Assembly (NCBI GenBank): GCA_947371915.1
Contig: CANBRM010000001.1
Coordinates: 39,236 to 103,235, forward strand
DNA: 64,000 bases
Origin: Comamonadaceae bacterium
GTDB lineage: Bacteria > Pseudomonadota > Gammaproteobacteria > Burkholderiales > Burkholderiaceae_C
Direction: 5' to 3'
Shown: positions 8,498-18,254 of the stretch, one piece after another
Position numbering within the stretch: position 1 is the first letter of the stretch
Layout: each line of letters begins with the position of its first letter
Program-made: the position numbers and the translations under genes
The notes under the pieces: model-generated
Database searches by the model: none
Told to the model about the DNA's origin: nothing
What the model saw: the letters and a program-made list of their open reading frames with translations, nothing else

Positions 8498-9403
8498 ATG
8501 AAAATTGGGTACATCGGAGCTTCTGGCCTCATGGGCCACGGCATGGCAAAAAACTTGTTGGCCAAAGGCCAACAAGTGGCGATCACAGTTCATCAGCAGC
8601 GCGATCGTGTGCAAGATTTGTTAGATGCTGGCGCCACTCTCGCAACAAATGCCGCAGAGCTTGGCGCGACTTGTGATGTGGTGCTGATCTGCGTCACCGG
8701 TTCGCCTCAAGTGGAGGCCGTTGTGTCGGGGGCGAATGGTTTGTTGACAAACCCTAAAGCAGGTTTGGTCATTGTGGATTGCTCCACCAGCGAGCCGCAC
8801 TCCACCACGCATTTGCGCGAATTGGCACAGGCCCAAAGCGTGACCTTTGTGGATGCGCCCTTGGCACGATCGCCCGTCGAGGCCGAAGCGGGTCGCCTCA
8901 ACATCATGGTGGGCGCTGAGCCCGCAGTGTTTGCCCAACTCGAACCCATTTTGAAATGCTGTGCAGAAAACGTGTTTCATGTGGGCGGTCCGGGTGCGGG
9001 CCATGGCATCAAACTGCTGAACAACTTCATTGGCCAAGCCATTTGCACGGCCACTGCGGAGGCTTTTGCTGTCGGCAAACGTGCAGGCATTGACCCCAAG
9101 CAACTCGTGGCCTTGGTGGGCGCAGGTCCGGTGAATTCCGGCTTGTTCCAAGCCATGGCCAAAACCTTAGATGGCGATTTGACCGGTTTGAAATTCGAGC
9201 TCGACAACGCCCGCAAAGACATCCGTTACTACACCCATTTGGCCGAAGGCATGGGCGTGCCCACCTTGATGGGCGAGGCGGTGCATCAGTCACTCAGCAT
9301 GGCCAGCGCCTTGGGCTTTGGCAAAAAATTTGTGCCCTCGTTGGTCGAGGCACAAGAACGCATCACGGGCGCCACCTTGGTGCCCAAAACTTCCAACACT
9401 TAA
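8498..9403 (+). CDS. NAD(P)-dependent beta-hydroxyacid dehydrogenase (3-HIBADH/tartronate semialdehyde reductase family)
   Basis: 301 aa. The start at 8498 is fixed by AAGGAGA seven bases upstream; the longer in-frame reading from 8462 has no ribosome site. The Rossmann motif is GYIGASGLMGHGMA, the substrate-binding block FVDAPLARSPVEAEAG (about residue 120), and the catalytic Lys in GHGIKLLNNF. Family members reduce tartronate semialdehyde or oxidise 3-hydroxyisobutyrate, threonate or similar acids. The first glycine-rich loop reads GASGLMG where GLGxMG is usual, an unremarkable variation. Confidence 0.88.
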   Translation: MKIGYIGASGLMGHGMAKNLLAKGQQVAITVHQQRDRVQDLLDAGATLATNAAELGATCDVVLICVTGSPQVEAVVSGANGLLTNPKAGLVIVDCSTSEPHSTTHLRELAQAQSVTFVDAPLARSPVEAEAGRLNIMVGAEPAVFAQLEPILKCCAENVFHVGGPGAGHGIKLLNNFIGQAICTATAEAFAVGKRAGIDPKQLVALVGAGPVNSGLFQAMAKTLDGDLTGLKFELDNARKDIRYYTHLAEGMGVPTLMGEAVHQSLSMASALGFGKKFVPSLVEAQERITGATLVPKTSNT

Positions 9404-9422
9404 TCCATACAGAGAGACAACC

Positions 9423-10178
9423 ATGAGCAATCGTTTAGCAGGTAAAACAGCCCTCGTCACAGCCGCAGGTCAAGGGATTGGTCGTGCCACAGCACTGGCC
9501 TTCGTGCGCGAAGGTGCGACGGTCATTGCCACCGATGTGAATGCTGCTGCGCTGGAAACTTTGAAGCAAGAATGCGGCTGTGCCATCGACGTGTTGGACG
9601 TCACCAGCGACGCGGCCATCCAAGCGGCCCATGCCAAACACGGCGAGATCGACGTGCTGTTCAACGGCGCAGGTTTTGTGCATGCGGGCACCGTGCTCGA
9701 CTGCACCGAAGCCGAGTGGGACTTTGCGTTCAACCTCAACGTGCGCTCGCAGTTCCACATGATCAAAGCGTTCTTGCCCGGCATGCTCAAAAAAGGCAAA
9801 GGTTCCATCATCAACGTGGCGTCCGTGGCCGGCAGCATCAAAGGCGCGCCCAACCGTTTTGTGTATGGCACGACCAAAGCCGCGATCATCGGTTTGACCA
9901 AAGCGGTGGCAGCGGACTACATCACCACTGGCGTGCGTTGCAATGCCATTTGCCCAGGCACTGTGGAGTCGCCTTCTTTGCGTGACCGCATCTCGGCGCA
10001 GGCGCAGGCCAGCGGCCAAACCATTGCGCAAGTGGAAGCTGCCTTTGTGGCGCGTCAGCCGATGGGGCGCGTGGGTCGTGTGGAAGAAATTGCTTTGTTG
10101 GCCGTGTACTTGGCCAGCGATGAGTCGAGCTTCACCACAGGTACATCACAAATCATTGACGGTGGATGGTCGAACTGA
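9423..10178 (+). CDS. SDR family oxidoreductase, 2-keto-3-deoxy-L-fuconate dehydrogenase-like
   Basis: Short-chain dehydrogenase of 251 aa starting at 9423 after AGAGAGAC. It begins [24 protein letters not shown] (cofactor loop TAAGQGIG), has FNGAGFV in place of NNAG, Ser in [11 protein letters not shown] and YGTTKAA with the Tyr/Lys pair, ending in the family's IIDGGWSN. The text resembles from memory the enzymes that oxidise 2-keto-3-deoxy-L-fuconate in non-phosphorylating L-fucose/L-rhamnose routes. Its stop codon overlaps the start of the next gene (TGATG). Confidence 0.87.
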   Translation: MSNRLAGKTALVTAAGQGIGRATALAFVREGATVIATDVNAAALETLKQECGCAIDVLDVTSDAAIQAAHAKHGEIDVLFNGAGFVHAGTVLDCTEAEWDFAFNLNVRSQFHMIKAFLPGMLKKGKGSIINVASVAGSIKGAPNRFVYGTTKAAIIGLTKAVAADYITTGVRCNAICPGTVESPSLRDRISAQAQASGQTIAQVEAAFVARQPMGRVGRVEEIALLAVYLASDESSFTTGTSQIIDGGWSN

Positions 10179-11701
10179 TGTCACCCGTCATCCGCATCCA
10201 TGCGCAAGACAACGTGGTCATTGCGCGTTCGCAATTGGTGGGAGGCACCGAGTTGGCCCAAGAGGGCGTGACGGTTTCTGGCTTGGTGCCGCCGGGCCAC
10301 AAAGTGGCAACCTGCGCTATTGCCAAAGGGCAAGCTGTGCGTCGCTACGACCAAATCATCGGCATGGCGACGCGCGACATCGCAGCGGGCGAACATGTGC
10401 ACACGCACAATTTGGCCTTCAGCGACTTTGCGCGTGAGCACGCCCCTGGGTCAGCGGCGCAACCTACGGCGTATGTGGCTCAGCCCGCGACGTTCCAAGG
10501 CATCGTGCGTGCGGACGGTCGGGTGGCTACGCGCAACTACATCGGCGTGTTGACCTCGGTGAATTGTTCGGCCACCGCGGCGCGGGCCATTGCCGATTAC
10601 TTCCGTCGCGACATTCGCCCCGAGGCTTTGGCCGACTTTCCCAATGTCGATGGCGTGGTCGCGCTGACCCACGGCATGGGCTGCGCCACGGCCAGCGACG
10701 GCGAAGAACTGCAAGTGCTGCGCCGCACCTTGGGTGGCTACGCCAAGCACCCCAACTTCTCCGCCGTGCTGGTGGTGGGCTTGGGCTGTGAAACCAACCA
10801 AATCACAGGCTTGATCGCGCAAGAGGGCTTGCAAGAAAACGTCAAGCTGGCGACCTTCAACATCCAAGATACGGGCGGTACCCGCAAGACGGTTGAAAAA
10901 GGCGTGGCACTCATCAAAGCCATGTTGCCCGATGCCAACCGTGCGACGCGTGAGCCTGTGCCCTTGAGTCACTTGACCGTGGGCTTGCAGTGCGGTGGCA
11001 GCGATGGCTATTCGGGCATCAGCGCCAACCCCGCGTTGGGCGCTGCGGTGGATCTGTTGGTGCGCCACGGCGGTACGGCCGTGTTGTCTGAAACCCCCGA
11101 AATTTACGGTGGCGAACATTTGCTCACACGCCGTGCAGTCAGCGAGGCCGTGTCCGACAAGTTGCGCGCACGCATTGCTTGGTGGGAGGCTTACACCCGT
11201 CGCAACAACATGCAAATGGACAACAACCCCTCTGCCGGCAACAAGGCGGGTGGCCTGACCACCATTCTCGAAAAAAGCTTGGGCGCCATTGCCAAAAGCG
11301 GCACCACCAATTTGGTGGATGTGTACGAGTACGCCCAGCCCATCACGGCCAAAGGCTTTGTGTACATGGATACACCGGGCTATGACCCCGTGTCGGCTAC
11401 GGGGCAAGTCGCAGGGGGAGCCAACTTGATTTGCTTCACCACTGGACGCGGCTCGGCCTATGGCTGCGCGCCCAGCCCGTCGCTGAAGTTGGCTACCAAC
11501 ACGGCGTTGTGGCAGCGCCAAGAAGACGACATGGACATCAACTGCGGTGGTGTGGTCGATGGCTCAGAAACTGTGCAGCAAGCCGGCGAGCGCATTTTCC
11601 AAATGATGATCGCCGCTGCCTCGGGGCAATACACCAAGAGCGAGCAACACGGTTATGGCCAAAACGAATTTGTGCCGTGGCAACTCGGCGCGGTGATGTA
11701 A
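10178..11701 (+). CDS. UxaA-family altronate/galactarate-type dehydratase
   Basis: 507 aa from the ATG at 10178, which overlaps the preceding stop by one base; an in-frame ATG at 10166 lies inside the preceding gene. An N-terminal SAF domain (about residues 1-90) is followed by the UxaA catalytic domain, with [39 protein letters not shown] and the C-terminal [10 protein letters not shown] region. Full length for altronate dehydratase, which makes KDG from D-altronate. UxaC/UxaB are absent here, so either they are elsewhere or the enzyme acts on another aldonate. Last gene of the operon. Confidence 0.88.
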   Translation: MSPVIRIHAQDNVVIARSQLVGGTELAQEGVTVSGLVPPGHKVATCAIAKGQAVRRYDQIIGMATRDIAAGEHVHTHNLAFSDFAREHAPGSAAQPTAYVAQPATFQGIVRADGRVATRNYIGVLTSVNCSATAARAIADYFRRDIRPEALADFPNVDGVVALTHGMGCATASDGEELQVLRRTLGGYAKHPNFSAVLVVGLGCETNQITGLIAQEGLQENVKLATFNIQDTGGTRKTVEKGVALIKAMLPDANRATREPVPLSHLTVGLQCGGSDGYSGISANPALGAAVDLLVRHGGTAVLSETPEIYGGEHLLTRRAVSEAVSDKLRARIAWWEAYTRRNNMQMDNNPSAGNKAGGLTTILEKSLGAIAKSGTTNLVDVYEYAQPITAKGFVYMDTPGYDPVSATGQVAGGANLICFTTGRGSAYGCAPSPSLKLATNTALWQRQEDDMDINCGGVVDGSETVQQAGERIFQMMIAAASGQYTKSEQHGYGQNEFVPWQLGAVM

Positions 11702-11718
11702 CGCTTAGCAGCGTTCGG

Positions 11719-11751
11719 CACGACCAGCTTCACGCGTAGGGGCTGGTCGTG
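11719..11751 (+). terminator. Hairpin downstream of the sugar-acid operon
   Basis: Perfect 10-bp stem CACGACCAGC (11719-11728) / GCTGGTCGTG (11742-11751) around a 13-nt loop, 18 nt after the uxaA-like stop. No T-run follows, so termination efficiency is doubtful; it may instead be a 3'-end stabilising hairpin. Confidence 0.5.
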
Positions 11752-11780
11752 GCGTGTCAGGCACAGCAAGCCCAGACTTT

Positions 11781-11786
11781 TAGAAT
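11781..11786 (+). promoter_or_regulatory. Possible pgk -10 element
   Basis: TAGAAT 33 nt before the pgk ATG in a 118-bp gap; the -35 side has only a weak match. Offered as the most likely transcription start for pgk after the preceding hairpin. Confidence 0.35.
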
Positions 11787-11819
11787 AGGCGGGTTATTCA
11801 ATTTCAAACTCAGCCCACC

Positions 11820-13013
11820 ATGAATGTCATTCGCTTCTCTGATTTGTGCGCCAACGGCAAAGCCCAAGGCCAACGTGTTTTCATCCGCGCCGACCTGAAC
11901 GTGCCGCAAGACGACAGCGGAGCCATCACCGAAGACACCCGCGTGCGCGCTTCGGTGCCTTGCATTCAAATGGCGCTGGCTGCAGGAGCCGCCGTGATGG
12001 TGACCAGCCATTTGGGTCGCCCCACCGAAGGCGAGTTCAAGCCTGAAGACTCCTTGGCCCCTGTCGCTAAGCTCTTAGGTGAGCTGCTGGGCCGTGATGT
12101 GCCGCTCATCGCTAACTGGGTGGACGGTGTGACCGTGGCCCCAGGCCAAGTGGTGTTGCTGGAAAACTGCCGCGTTAACAAAGGCGAGAAAAAGAACAAC
12201 GAAGACTTGGCTCGCAAAATGGCCGCGCTGTGCGACATTTTTGTGAACGACGCGTTTGGCACTGCCCACCGTGCCGAAGGCACGACTTACGGTATCGCTC
12301 AATTCGCCCCCATCGCCTGCGCTGGCCCTTTGCTGGCTGCTGAAATTGACGCCATCCAAAAAGCCTTGGCTGCGCCTAAGCGCCCCTTGGCCGCCATCGT
12401 GGCGGGCAGCAAGGTCAGCACCAAATTGACCATTTTGAAGAGATTGGCCAGCAATGTCGACCAACTCATCGTGGGCGGCGGCATTGCCAACACCTTCATG
12501 CTGGCCGCGGGCCTGAAAATCGGCAAAAGCTTGGCTGAACCCGATTTGATCGACGAAGCCAAAGCCGTGATTGAACTCATGAAGTCACGCGGCGCAGAGG
12601 TGCCAATTCCCACCGACGTGGTGACCGCCAAAACCTTCGCGGCCGATGCGGTGGCCACCGTGAAAAAAGCCACCGAAGTGGCCGACGACGACCTGATTTT
12701 GGACATTGGCCCAGAGACCGCAGCCAAGTTGGCCACGCAGCTCAAATCGGCAGGCACCATTGTGTGGAATGGCCCTGTGGGCGTGTTTGAATTTGCCGCA
12801 TTTGAGAACGGCACCAAGGTGATTGCGCAAGCCATTGCCGAGTCCAGCGCGTTCAGCATTGCGGGCGGCGGCGACACCTTGGCGGCGATTGCCAAGTACG
12901 GCATTGAAAAACAAGTAGGTTACATCTCCACCGGCGGTGGCGCTTTCTTGGAAATCTTGGAAGGCAAGACCCTGCCCGCCTTTGAGATCTTGGCCAAGCG
13001 CGCAGCAGGTTGA
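11820..13013 (+). CDS. pgk: Phosphoglycerate kinase
   Basis: Glycolysis/gluconeogenesis: 1,3-bisphosphoglycerate + ADP to 3-phosphoglycerate + ATP, cytosolic, 397 aa, the usual bacterial length. The N-terminal substrate motif [11 protein letters not shown], the SHLGRPTEG loop, the basic patch and VAGSKVSTK hinge region, and the nucleotide-binding [10 protein letters not shown] and GGGDTLAAI motifs are all present. A strong terminator follows at 13061. In this organism it lies near pyk and fba, a glycolytic neighbourhood seen in related Burkholderiales. Confidence 0.97.
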   Translation: MNVIRFSDLCANGKAQGQRVFIRADLNVPQDDSGAITEDTRVRASVPCIQMALAAGAAVMVTSHLGRPTEGEFKPEDSLAPVAKLLGELLGRDVPLIANWVDGVTVAPGQVVLLENCRVNKGEKKNNEDLARKMAALCDIFVNDAFGTAHRAEGTTYGIAQFAPIACAGPLLAAEIDAIQKALAAPKRPLAAIVAGSKVSTKLTILKRLASNVDQLIVGGGIANTFMLAAGLKIGKSLAEPDLIDEAKAVIELMKSRGAEVPIPTDVVTAKTFAADAVATVKKATEVADDDLILDIGPETAAKLATQLKSAGTIVWNGPVGVFEFAAFENGTKVIAQAIAESSAFSIAGGGDTLAAIAKYGIEKQVGYISTGGGAFLEILEGKTLPAFEILAKRAAG

Positions 13014-13060
13014 GCGAGGGCCAAGTGTCAAGTTGAGTAGAACTCAACTGCCTACCAAGT

Positions 13061-13088
13061 AACACGGGCATCATGGCCCGTGTTTTTA
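13061..13088 (+). terminator. Rho-independent terminator of pgk
   Basis: Stem AACACGGGC (13061-13069) / GCCCGTGTT (13076-13084), 6-nt loop, then a T-rich tail from 13081. The ATG at 13073 that would lengthen the next gene lies in the loop, so it is not the real start. Confidence 0.9.
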
Positions 13089-13102
13089 TTTGGGGTTTGA
13101 CG

Positions 13103-13396
13103 ATGCGTTTCATGGCCAAATTTGTTTGCGCTGGCATTGCCCTTTTTCCATTGACTGTCTGGGCGCAATCCCTGCAGCCCTTTCCGATTGGCTCGCCTCA
13201 GAGTTGCGTCAATTTGCCGAATCATGCGGCAATTCAAGAGTGTCAGAAACAGCAAAAGGCGGAATACACAGATTGGGAAAAGCAGATGAAAGACCGCTAC
13301 CCACCCTCGCCTCCAAGGCTGAACGGTGCTGATGACAAACTTCCCATGAATTGCTTCATACGCGAATCGACTGGCGAGAAAATTTGCGCGAATTGA
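13103..13396 (+). CDS. Small secreted hypothetical protein
   Basis: 97 aa from the ATG at 13103. The N-terminus (MRFMAKFVCAGIALFPLTVW, then AQS) is a convincing Sec signal peptide, giving a mature protein of about 75 aa. The mature part has four cysteines (SCVNL, ECQKQ, NCFIRE, KICAN), which could form two disulfides in the periplasm, and a charged middle (QQKAEYTDWEKQMKDRYPP). I do not recognise the family. It stands alone between two terminators, so it has its own transcript. Confidence 0.65.
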   Translation: MRFMAKFVCAGIALFPLTVWAQSLQPFPIGSPQSCVNLPNHAAIQECQKQQKAEYTDWEKQMKDRYPPSPPRLNGADDKLPMNCFIRESTGEKICAN

Positions 13397-13412
13397 CGAG
13401 CAGGAAATCACA

Positions 13413-13445
13413 AGCCCCTCGCATATCAGATGCGAGGGGCTTTTT
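13413..13445 (+). terminator. Rho-independent terminator
   Basis: Perfect 12-bp stem AGCCCCTCGCAT (13413-13424) / ATGCGAGGGGCT (13430-13441), 5-nt loop, followed by TTTTT. Ends the small secreted protein gene. Confidence 0.92.
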
Positions 13446-13533
13446 ACGATTTTTACTTGCACTAAAACGCTATCGCATGGGTATCTTGCATGGACTCATG
13501 TCCTGCAAGGTGAACCATGGCGATGATCAAATC

Positions 13534-13552
13534 TATGCCACTAAGTGGCATA
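13534..13552. promoter_or_regulatory. Operator palindrome of the HigBA-like TA pair
   Basis: Perfect inverted repeat TATGCCACT-A-AGTGGCATA ending 6 nt before the toxin start at 13559. Its position fits autoregulation by the Xre-type antitoxin. It also argues that the toxin begins at 13559, not at the in-frame ATG at 13517 upstream of the operator. Confidence 0.75.
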
Positions 13553-13558
13553 ATTGAA

Positions 13559-13933
13559 ATGAGAGTTTTTAAAACGCGTCACTTTGACCGATGGATGCGC
13601 AAGACCGATCTCACTGACGTGGCTTTATGCACCGCAGTGCGAGAAATGTCGCAAGGTTTGATCGATGCAGAACTTGGCCATGGGTTGGTTAAAAAGCGCG
13701 TTGGTTTGGCTGGGCGTGGCAAACGCAGTGGCGCCCGAACTTTGGTGGCGACAAACAAAAACAACCGATGGTTTTTTGTTTTTGGTTTTGAGAAGAACGA
13801 GCGCACGAACATTGAGGGCAATGAGTTGGATGTTTTGCAAGAGTTGGCTGCCCAGCTGCTGCTGAGGTCCAGCGATGAGCTTGCCATTGCGGTTGCCGAT
13901 GGGGCATTGAAGGAGATTTGTCATGAGCACTAA
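13559..13933 (+). CDS. Type II TA toxin, RelE/HigB (PF06296-like) family
   Basis: 124 aa from 13559. The sequence MRVFKTRHFDRWMRK, ELGHGLVKKRVGLAGRGKRSGARTLVA and RWFFVFGFEKNERTNI is the pattern of the RelE-like toxins that cleave mRNA on or off the ribosome. It is the first gene of a two-gene operon and overlaps the antitoxin start by 11 nt. Toxin-first order is the HigBA arrangement. Activity is inferred from family; the catalytic residues of this branch are not securely known to me. Confidence 0.82.
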   Translation: MRVFKTRHFDRWMRKTDLTDVALCTAVREMSQGLIDAELGHGLVKKRVGLAGRGKRSGARTLVATNKNNRWFFVFGFEKNERTNIEGNELDVLQELAAQLLLRSSDELAIAVADGALKEICHEH

Positions 13934-14246
13934 ACCCAAAGCAAAAACCCGATTGTTAGATGCTGCACATGAAACTGCGCAAGATTTGCATCGCTTGGGC
14001 TTTATCGACAAACGCAAGATGAGCAAGTTTGATGCGCTGTGCATTGCGCCTGTGGCTGACTTTGACAGCGCCAAGATTCGTGATTTGCGACAGAGTTTGC
14101 AATTGAGCCAAGCCGTGTTGGCTGCGGTGCTCAACACCAGCATTTCGACGGTACGTAAATGGGAGTTGGGTGACAAGCACCCGAGCGGTCCATCGCTCAA
14201 ATTGCTCAGCTTGTTAGAGCGAAAGGGTCTGGAGGCCGTGCTTTAA
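13923..14246 (+). CDS. Xre-family antitoxin (HigA/NadS-like)
   Basis: 107 aa with a Cro/C1-type helix-turn-helix near the C-terminus (IRDLRQSLQLSQAVLAAVL, then NTSISTVRKWELG). The N-terminal 50 residues are probably the toxin-binding part. The recognition helix is expected to bind the 19-bp palindrome at 13534-13552 and repress the operon. Translation is coupled to the toxin by the 11-nt overlap. A long bidirectional terminator follows. Confidence 0.85.
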   Translation: MSTKPKAKTRLLDAAHETAQDLHRLGFIDKRKMSKFDALCIAPVADFDSAKIRDLRQSLQLSQAVLAAVLNTSISTVRKWELGDKHPSGPSLKLLSLLERKGLEAVL

Positions 14247-14275
14247 GGGCGGTCGATTCCGGTCATCAAGTTGCC

Positions 14276-14312
14276 CAACGAAAAAGCCCCGCATTGCGGG
14301 GCTTTTTCGTTG
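14276..14312. terminator. Bidirectional rho-independent terminator
   Basis: Perfect 17-bp stem (14276-14292 with 14296-14312) around an ATT loop; core AAAAAGCCCCGC / GCGGGGCTTTTT gives a T-run on both strands. It lies between the convergent antitoxin and desaturase genes and can serve both. Confidence 0.95.
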
Positions 14313-14332
14313 AGTCAGGCTGTTTAAGAGGC

Positions 14333-15418
14333 TCAGGCCGCTTTCATCGCACGCGGGCTGGTGACTTTGCCGTCGTACGTCATCCAGCTGTCGGTTTTGA
14401 AGTCGTACAGCTTGCAGTCGCGAGCGGTTTGTACATACCAACTCCAAGAGAAGGGCTGAACGATGATGCGCTCGGGCAGCAACTCTTCGAGTTTGCTTTG
14501 CGCTTGCTTCAGTTTGTAAAGCGGAATGCTCATGTCCAAGTGGTGCGCGGTGTGCTCCATGATGTGGTGCATCAGCGCACCGATGTGCATGGGAAAGGTC
14601 AAGTGCACGGTGGTGGACACAAAAGGCGAGGCCTTAGACCAGCCGGTGCGCTCTTCATGCCAAGACACGTCCACATGGGTGTGGTGCACGTACACCACAA
14701 AGCCAATCATGGTGACCCAGAAGAAAAACGGCACCGCTACGCCCATCAACAAAATGTAGCCAATCGATTGCTCGGTCGCCACAGCGGCCCAAGCCATGAC
14801 GGCGACCCATGCGAAGCCAAACACCGTGATCAACCAGCAGTCTTTGGTGAAGATGGGACGGCGTGTCGGCATGTTCTTTTCGTTAGGGAACACCATCTTG
14901 TTCCACCAGATTTCGATCATGTAGTACAGGCCAGGTGCCCAGCCGCTGCGGTACACGCGGTCACGCAGTTTTTCAAACGGGCTGAGTGCTGCGAATTCTT
15001 CAGGGGTGTAGGGGGCCCACACGAAGTCGAAGTTTTTGAGGTTGGTGTAGCCATGGTGAACCACGTTGTGGCCGATGTCCCACAAGCTGTAGGCGGTCAA
15101 CGAGGGCAAGAACGCAATGCGACCCAGCCACTTGTTGAGGTTGCGGTGTGGCGTCAGGCTTTGGTGGCACGCGTCGTGGCCCAAGATGAACAGGCGGCCG
15201 ATCACGAAGCCAGCGACCAAGCCGCACAAGAGCTTGGCCCACCATGCGTCAAACAGCACGGTGCCGGTGAGCAAAGCGGCCCACAAGATGTAGTCGGTGA
15301 TCAGCAAAACGAACGCGAGGCCCGTGGTGCGACCGGCCAAAGGCAGCAGCCATTCGCGCATCACCTTGCGGTGTGGCATCGGTTCGCCGGGAAGAATAGG
15401 TTGAATGTGGGTGGTCAT
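14333..15418 (-). CDS. Membrane fatty acid desaturase family protein
   Basis: 361 aa from the ATG at 15418 (a GTG at 15424 is also in frame). Di-iron histidine boxes are HDACHQS, HNVVHHGY and the C-terminal HTAHHLD, with a further HHTHVD. Four or more hydrophobic segments lie between them, fitting an inner-membrane desaturase or hydroxylase of acyl chains. It is monocistronic, ended by the terminator at 14276, and divergent from pyk over a 224-bp gap. Regiospecificity cannot be deduced. Confidence 0.88.
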   Translation of the reverse strand: MTTHIQPILPGEPMPHRKVMREWLLPLAGRTTGLAFVLLITDYILWAALLTGTVLFDAWWAKLLCGLVAGFVIGRLFILGHDACHQSLTPHRNLNKWLGRIAFLPSLTAYSLWDIGHNVVHHGYTNLKNFDFVWAPYTPEEFAALSPFEKLRDRVYRSGWAPGLYYMIEIWWNKMVFPNEKNMPTRRPIFTKDCWLITVFGFAWVAVMAWAAVATEQSIGYILLMGVAVPFFFWVTMIGFVVYVHHTHVDVSWHEERTGWSKASPFVSTTVHLTFPMHIGALMHHIMEHTAHHLDMSIPLYKLKQAQSKLEELLPERIIVQPFSWSWYVQTARDCKLYDFKTDSWMTYDGKVTSPRAMKAA

Positions 15419-15642
15419 AGTCACTGAATCTTAGGTTTGCCGGGGCAATTTGCACTGATTTGAATCAAATGCGGGCCTGATTATCGCTTTTTGTGCTCTG
15501 CAAGGCCGCTGAGCTGAAGTCTGCCCTTGCGCCGCACGGGCTTTGGCTGTGCACGCCCTTTGCGATGGGCCGTGTGCTTTGCAAAAGTTGCATGTCAAAC
15601 ATGTGAGAATCAGTGAAAAGAACACACACTAGGAGACTCTGA

Positions 15643-17076
15643 ATGCCCCGTCACGCCACCAAAATTGTTGCCACTTTAGGCCCAGCTTCCAGCGATCCCA
15701 CGTTGCTGGAGCAAATGATCCGTGCCGGCGTCAACGTGGTCCGTTTGAATTTCAGCCACGGCAAAGCCCAAGACCACATTGACCGTGCCCATTTGGTGCG
15801 CGAAGCCGCTGTGCGCGCGGGTCGTGAAGTGGCCATCATGGCCGACTTGCAGGGCCCCAAAATCCGCGTTGGCAAGTTCGCAGACGGCAAAGTGATGCTA
15901 GAAAATGGTGCCAAATTCGTGCTGGATGCCTCGCGCACCGAGCTTGGCGACTTGCAAGGCGTGGGCTTGGACTACAAAGAACTGCCCCGCGATGTGAAGC
16001 CCGGCGACTTGCTCTTGCTCAACGACGGTTTGATTGTGTTGACCGTAGATGCCGTGCGTGGCGAGCAAGTGCTCACCACCGTCAAAGTTGGCGGCGAGTT
16101 GTCCAACAACAAAGGCATCAACAAGCAAGGTGGCGGTTTGACTGCGCCTGCGTTGACCGCCAAGGATATGGACGACATCCGCACCGCCATGAGTTTTCAG
16201 GCCGATTACGTGGCCGTCAGCTTTCCTAAAAACGCCACCGACATGGAAATGGCACGTCAGTTGTGCAACGTGGCGGGTGCCGAATACGGCCATAAGCCTG
16301 GGTTGATCGCCAAGATTGAGCGCGCCGAAGCCATTCCTCACCTGGAAGCCATCCTGCGTGCCAGCGACGGCATCATGGTGGCGCGTGGCGATTTGGCGGT
16401 CGAGGTCGGCAATGCCGCTGTGCCCGCCCTGCAAAAACGCATGATCAAGCTGGCCCGCCAGCACGACAAAGTGGTGATCACCGCCACCCAGATGATGGAA
16501 AGCATGATCACCAACCCCGTGCCCACCCGCGCCGAGGTGAGTGACGTGGCCAACGCCGTGCTCGACGGCACCGATGCCGTGATGCTGAGCGCCGAAACCG
16601 CCGCTGGCAAATACCCGCTCGAAACTGTGGAAGAAATGGCCAAGATTTGCGCCGCTGCCGAAGGTGCCGAGCAGGTCGAGTTGGATGCCGATTTCACTGG
16701 CCAAACTTTCAGCCGTATTGACCAAACCATCGCCATGGGCGCTTTGTTCACGGCCCACCACTTGGGTGCCAAGGCCATCGTGGCCTTGACCGAGTCAGGC
16801 TCGACGGCGCTGTGGATGAGCCGCCACCGCATTCACATCCCCATTTATGCGTTGACCACCAAAGTCACGTCGCAACGCCGCATGGCGTTGTTTCGCAACG
16901 TGCGTCCCTTGCTGATGGACACCAGCGCCGACCGCGACACGGCCTTGGCCCAAGCCGAAGCGCGTTTGAAGTCACGCGGCATCATGGACAAGGGCGATGT
17001 GTACGCCATCACCTGCGGCGACCCCATGGGCACGCCCGGCGGCACCAACATGCTGCGGATTTGCGAAGTCGCATGA
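15643..17076 (+). CDS. pyk: Pyruvate kinase
   Basis: Final step of glycolysis, phosphoenolpyruvate + ADP to pyruvate + ATP; 477 aa. Motifs include TKIVATLGPAS-type N-terminus (here TKIVATLGPASSD), RLNFSHG, MADLQGPKIRVG, the catalytic Lys/Glu region IAKIERAEAI and MVARGDLAVEVG, and TATQMMESMI. An AGGAGA ribosome site precedes the ATG. Followed 110 nt later by fba, probably with its own promoter. Confidence 0.97.
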   Translation: MPRHATKIVATLGPASSDPTLLEQMIRAGVNVVRLNFSHGKAQDHIDRAHLVREAAVRAGREVAIMADLQGPKIRVGKFADGKVMLENGAKFVLDASRTELGDLQGVGLDYKELPRDVKPGDLLLLNDGLIVLTVDAVRGEQVLTTVKVGGELSNNKGINKQGGGLTAPALTAKDMDDIRTAMSFQADYVAVSFPKNATDMEMARQLCNVAGAEYGHKPGLIAKIERAEAIPHLEAILRASDGIMVARGDLAVEVGNAAVPALQKRMIKLARQHDKVVITATQMMESMITNPVPTRAEVSDVANAVLDGTDAVMLSAETAAGKYPLETVEEMAKICAAAEGAEQVELDADFTGQTFSRIDQTIAMGALFTAHHLGAKAIVALTESGSTALWMSRHRIHIPIYALTTKVTSQRRMALFRNVRPLLMDTSADRDTALAQAEARLKSRGIMDKGDVYAITCGDPMGTPGGTNMLRICEVA

Positions 17077-17186
17077 TTGTTTTTGAGGCGGGGGCTAGGC
17101 AGCTACGTTCTGTCAGCTTCCCGCCAAGCTGCCACGCTTAAAATTTGGGCAGTTTTACAAGTTTTTAACTTTAGAGGAAATCTTCC

Positions 17187-18251
17187 ATGGCACTCGTTTC
17201 GATGCGCGAACTTTTGGACCACGCTGCAGAGCAGGGTTACGGCATTCCCGCCTTCAACGTCAACAACTTAGAGCAAGTGCAGGCCGTGATGGCCGCTGCC
17301 GATGCAGTGGGCGCCCCTGTGATCTTGCAAGCCAGCGCTGGCGCTCGCAAATACGCGGGTGAGTCGTTCATCAAGCATTTGATCCAAGCAGCCACCGAAG
17401 CCTACCCCCACATTCCCTTGGTCATGCACCAAGACCACGGCACCTCGCCCAAGATTTGCCAAGGCGCGATCGACCTCGGCTTCGGCTCCGTCATGATGGA
17501 CGGCTCGTTGTTGGAAGACGGCAAGACACCTTCTAGCTTCGATTACAACGTGAGCGTGACCCAAAAAGTCGTGGCCATGGCGCACCAAGTGGGCGTGTCG
17601 GTCGAAGGCGAATTGGGCTGCTTGGGCAATTTGGAAACTGGCGAAGCCGGTGAAGAAGACGGCGTGGGCGCAGAAGGCAAACTCGACCACAGCCAAATGC
17701 TGACCGACCCCGAAGAAGCCGCTCAGTTCGTCAAAGCTACGCAGCTCGACGCCTTGGCCATCGCCATCGGCACCAGCCACGGCGCTTACAAGTTCAGCCG
17801 CATGCCCACGGGCGACATTTTGGCCATCAGCCGCGTCAAAGAAATTCACGCACGCATTCCCAACACTCACTTGGTGATGCACGGCTCCTCCAGCGTGCCG
17901 CAAGACCTGTTGGCCATCATCAACCAGTACGGCGGCAAGATGAAAGAGACCTACGGCGTGCCCGTGTCTGAAATTCAAGAAGCCATCAAGCACGGCGTAC
18001 GCAAGATCAACATCGACACCGACATCCGCTTGGCCATGACTGGCGCGGTGCGCAAGTTTTTGTTCGAAAACCCTGAGAAGTTCGATGCTCGCGAGTGGCT
18101 CAAGCCCGCCCGCGAAGCCGCCATGGCCATTTGCAAACAACGCTATTTGGAGTTCGGTTGCGAAGGCCAAGGCAGCAAGATCAAGGGTGACAACCTGCAA
18201 ATCGTCGCTGCCAAATACGCCAAGGGCGAACTCGCCCAGTTGGTGAAGTAA
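17187..18251 (+). CDS. fba: Fructose-bisphosphate aldolase, class II
   Basis: Zn-dependent aldolase interconverting fructose-1,6-bisphosphate with DHAP and glyceraldehyde-3-phosphate; 354 aa, the CbbA/Fba class IIB length. Metal ligands are in MHQDHGTS and the later [10 protein letters not shown] histidine, with SHGAYKF and NIDTDIRLA binding the phosphate. The SD is AGAGGAAA. purC follows after 3 nt, so the two are cotranscribed. Confidence 0.97.
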   Translation: MALVSMRELLDHAAEQGYGIPAFNVNNLEQVQAVMAAADAVGAPVILQASAGARKYAGESFIKHLIQAATEAYPHIPLVMHQDHGTSPKICQGAIDLGFGSVMMDGSLLEDGKTPSSFDYNVSVTQKVVAMAHQVGVSVEGELGCLGNLETGEAGEEDGVGAEGKLDHSQMLTDPEEAAQFVKATQLDALAIAIGTSHGAYKFSRMPTGDILAISRVKEIHARIPNTHLVMHGSSSVPQDLLAIINQYGGKMKETYGVPVSEIQEAIKHGVRKINIDTDIRLAMTGAVRKFLFENPEKFDAREWLKPAREAAMAICKQRYLEFGCEGQGSKIKGDNLQIVAAKYAKGELAQLVK

Positions 18252-18254
18252 CCC

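Noticed and set aside
13073-13102. Upstream ATG extension of the small secreted protein
   Set aside because: Lies in the loop of the pgk terminator.
14294-15427. 377-codon plus-strand frame
   Set aside because: Antisense shadow of the desaturase; His-box gene on the minus strand is clear.
17097-17143. Terminator after pyk
   Set aside because: Complementary GGCAGCT/AGCTGCC segments exist but the loop is long and there is no T-run.
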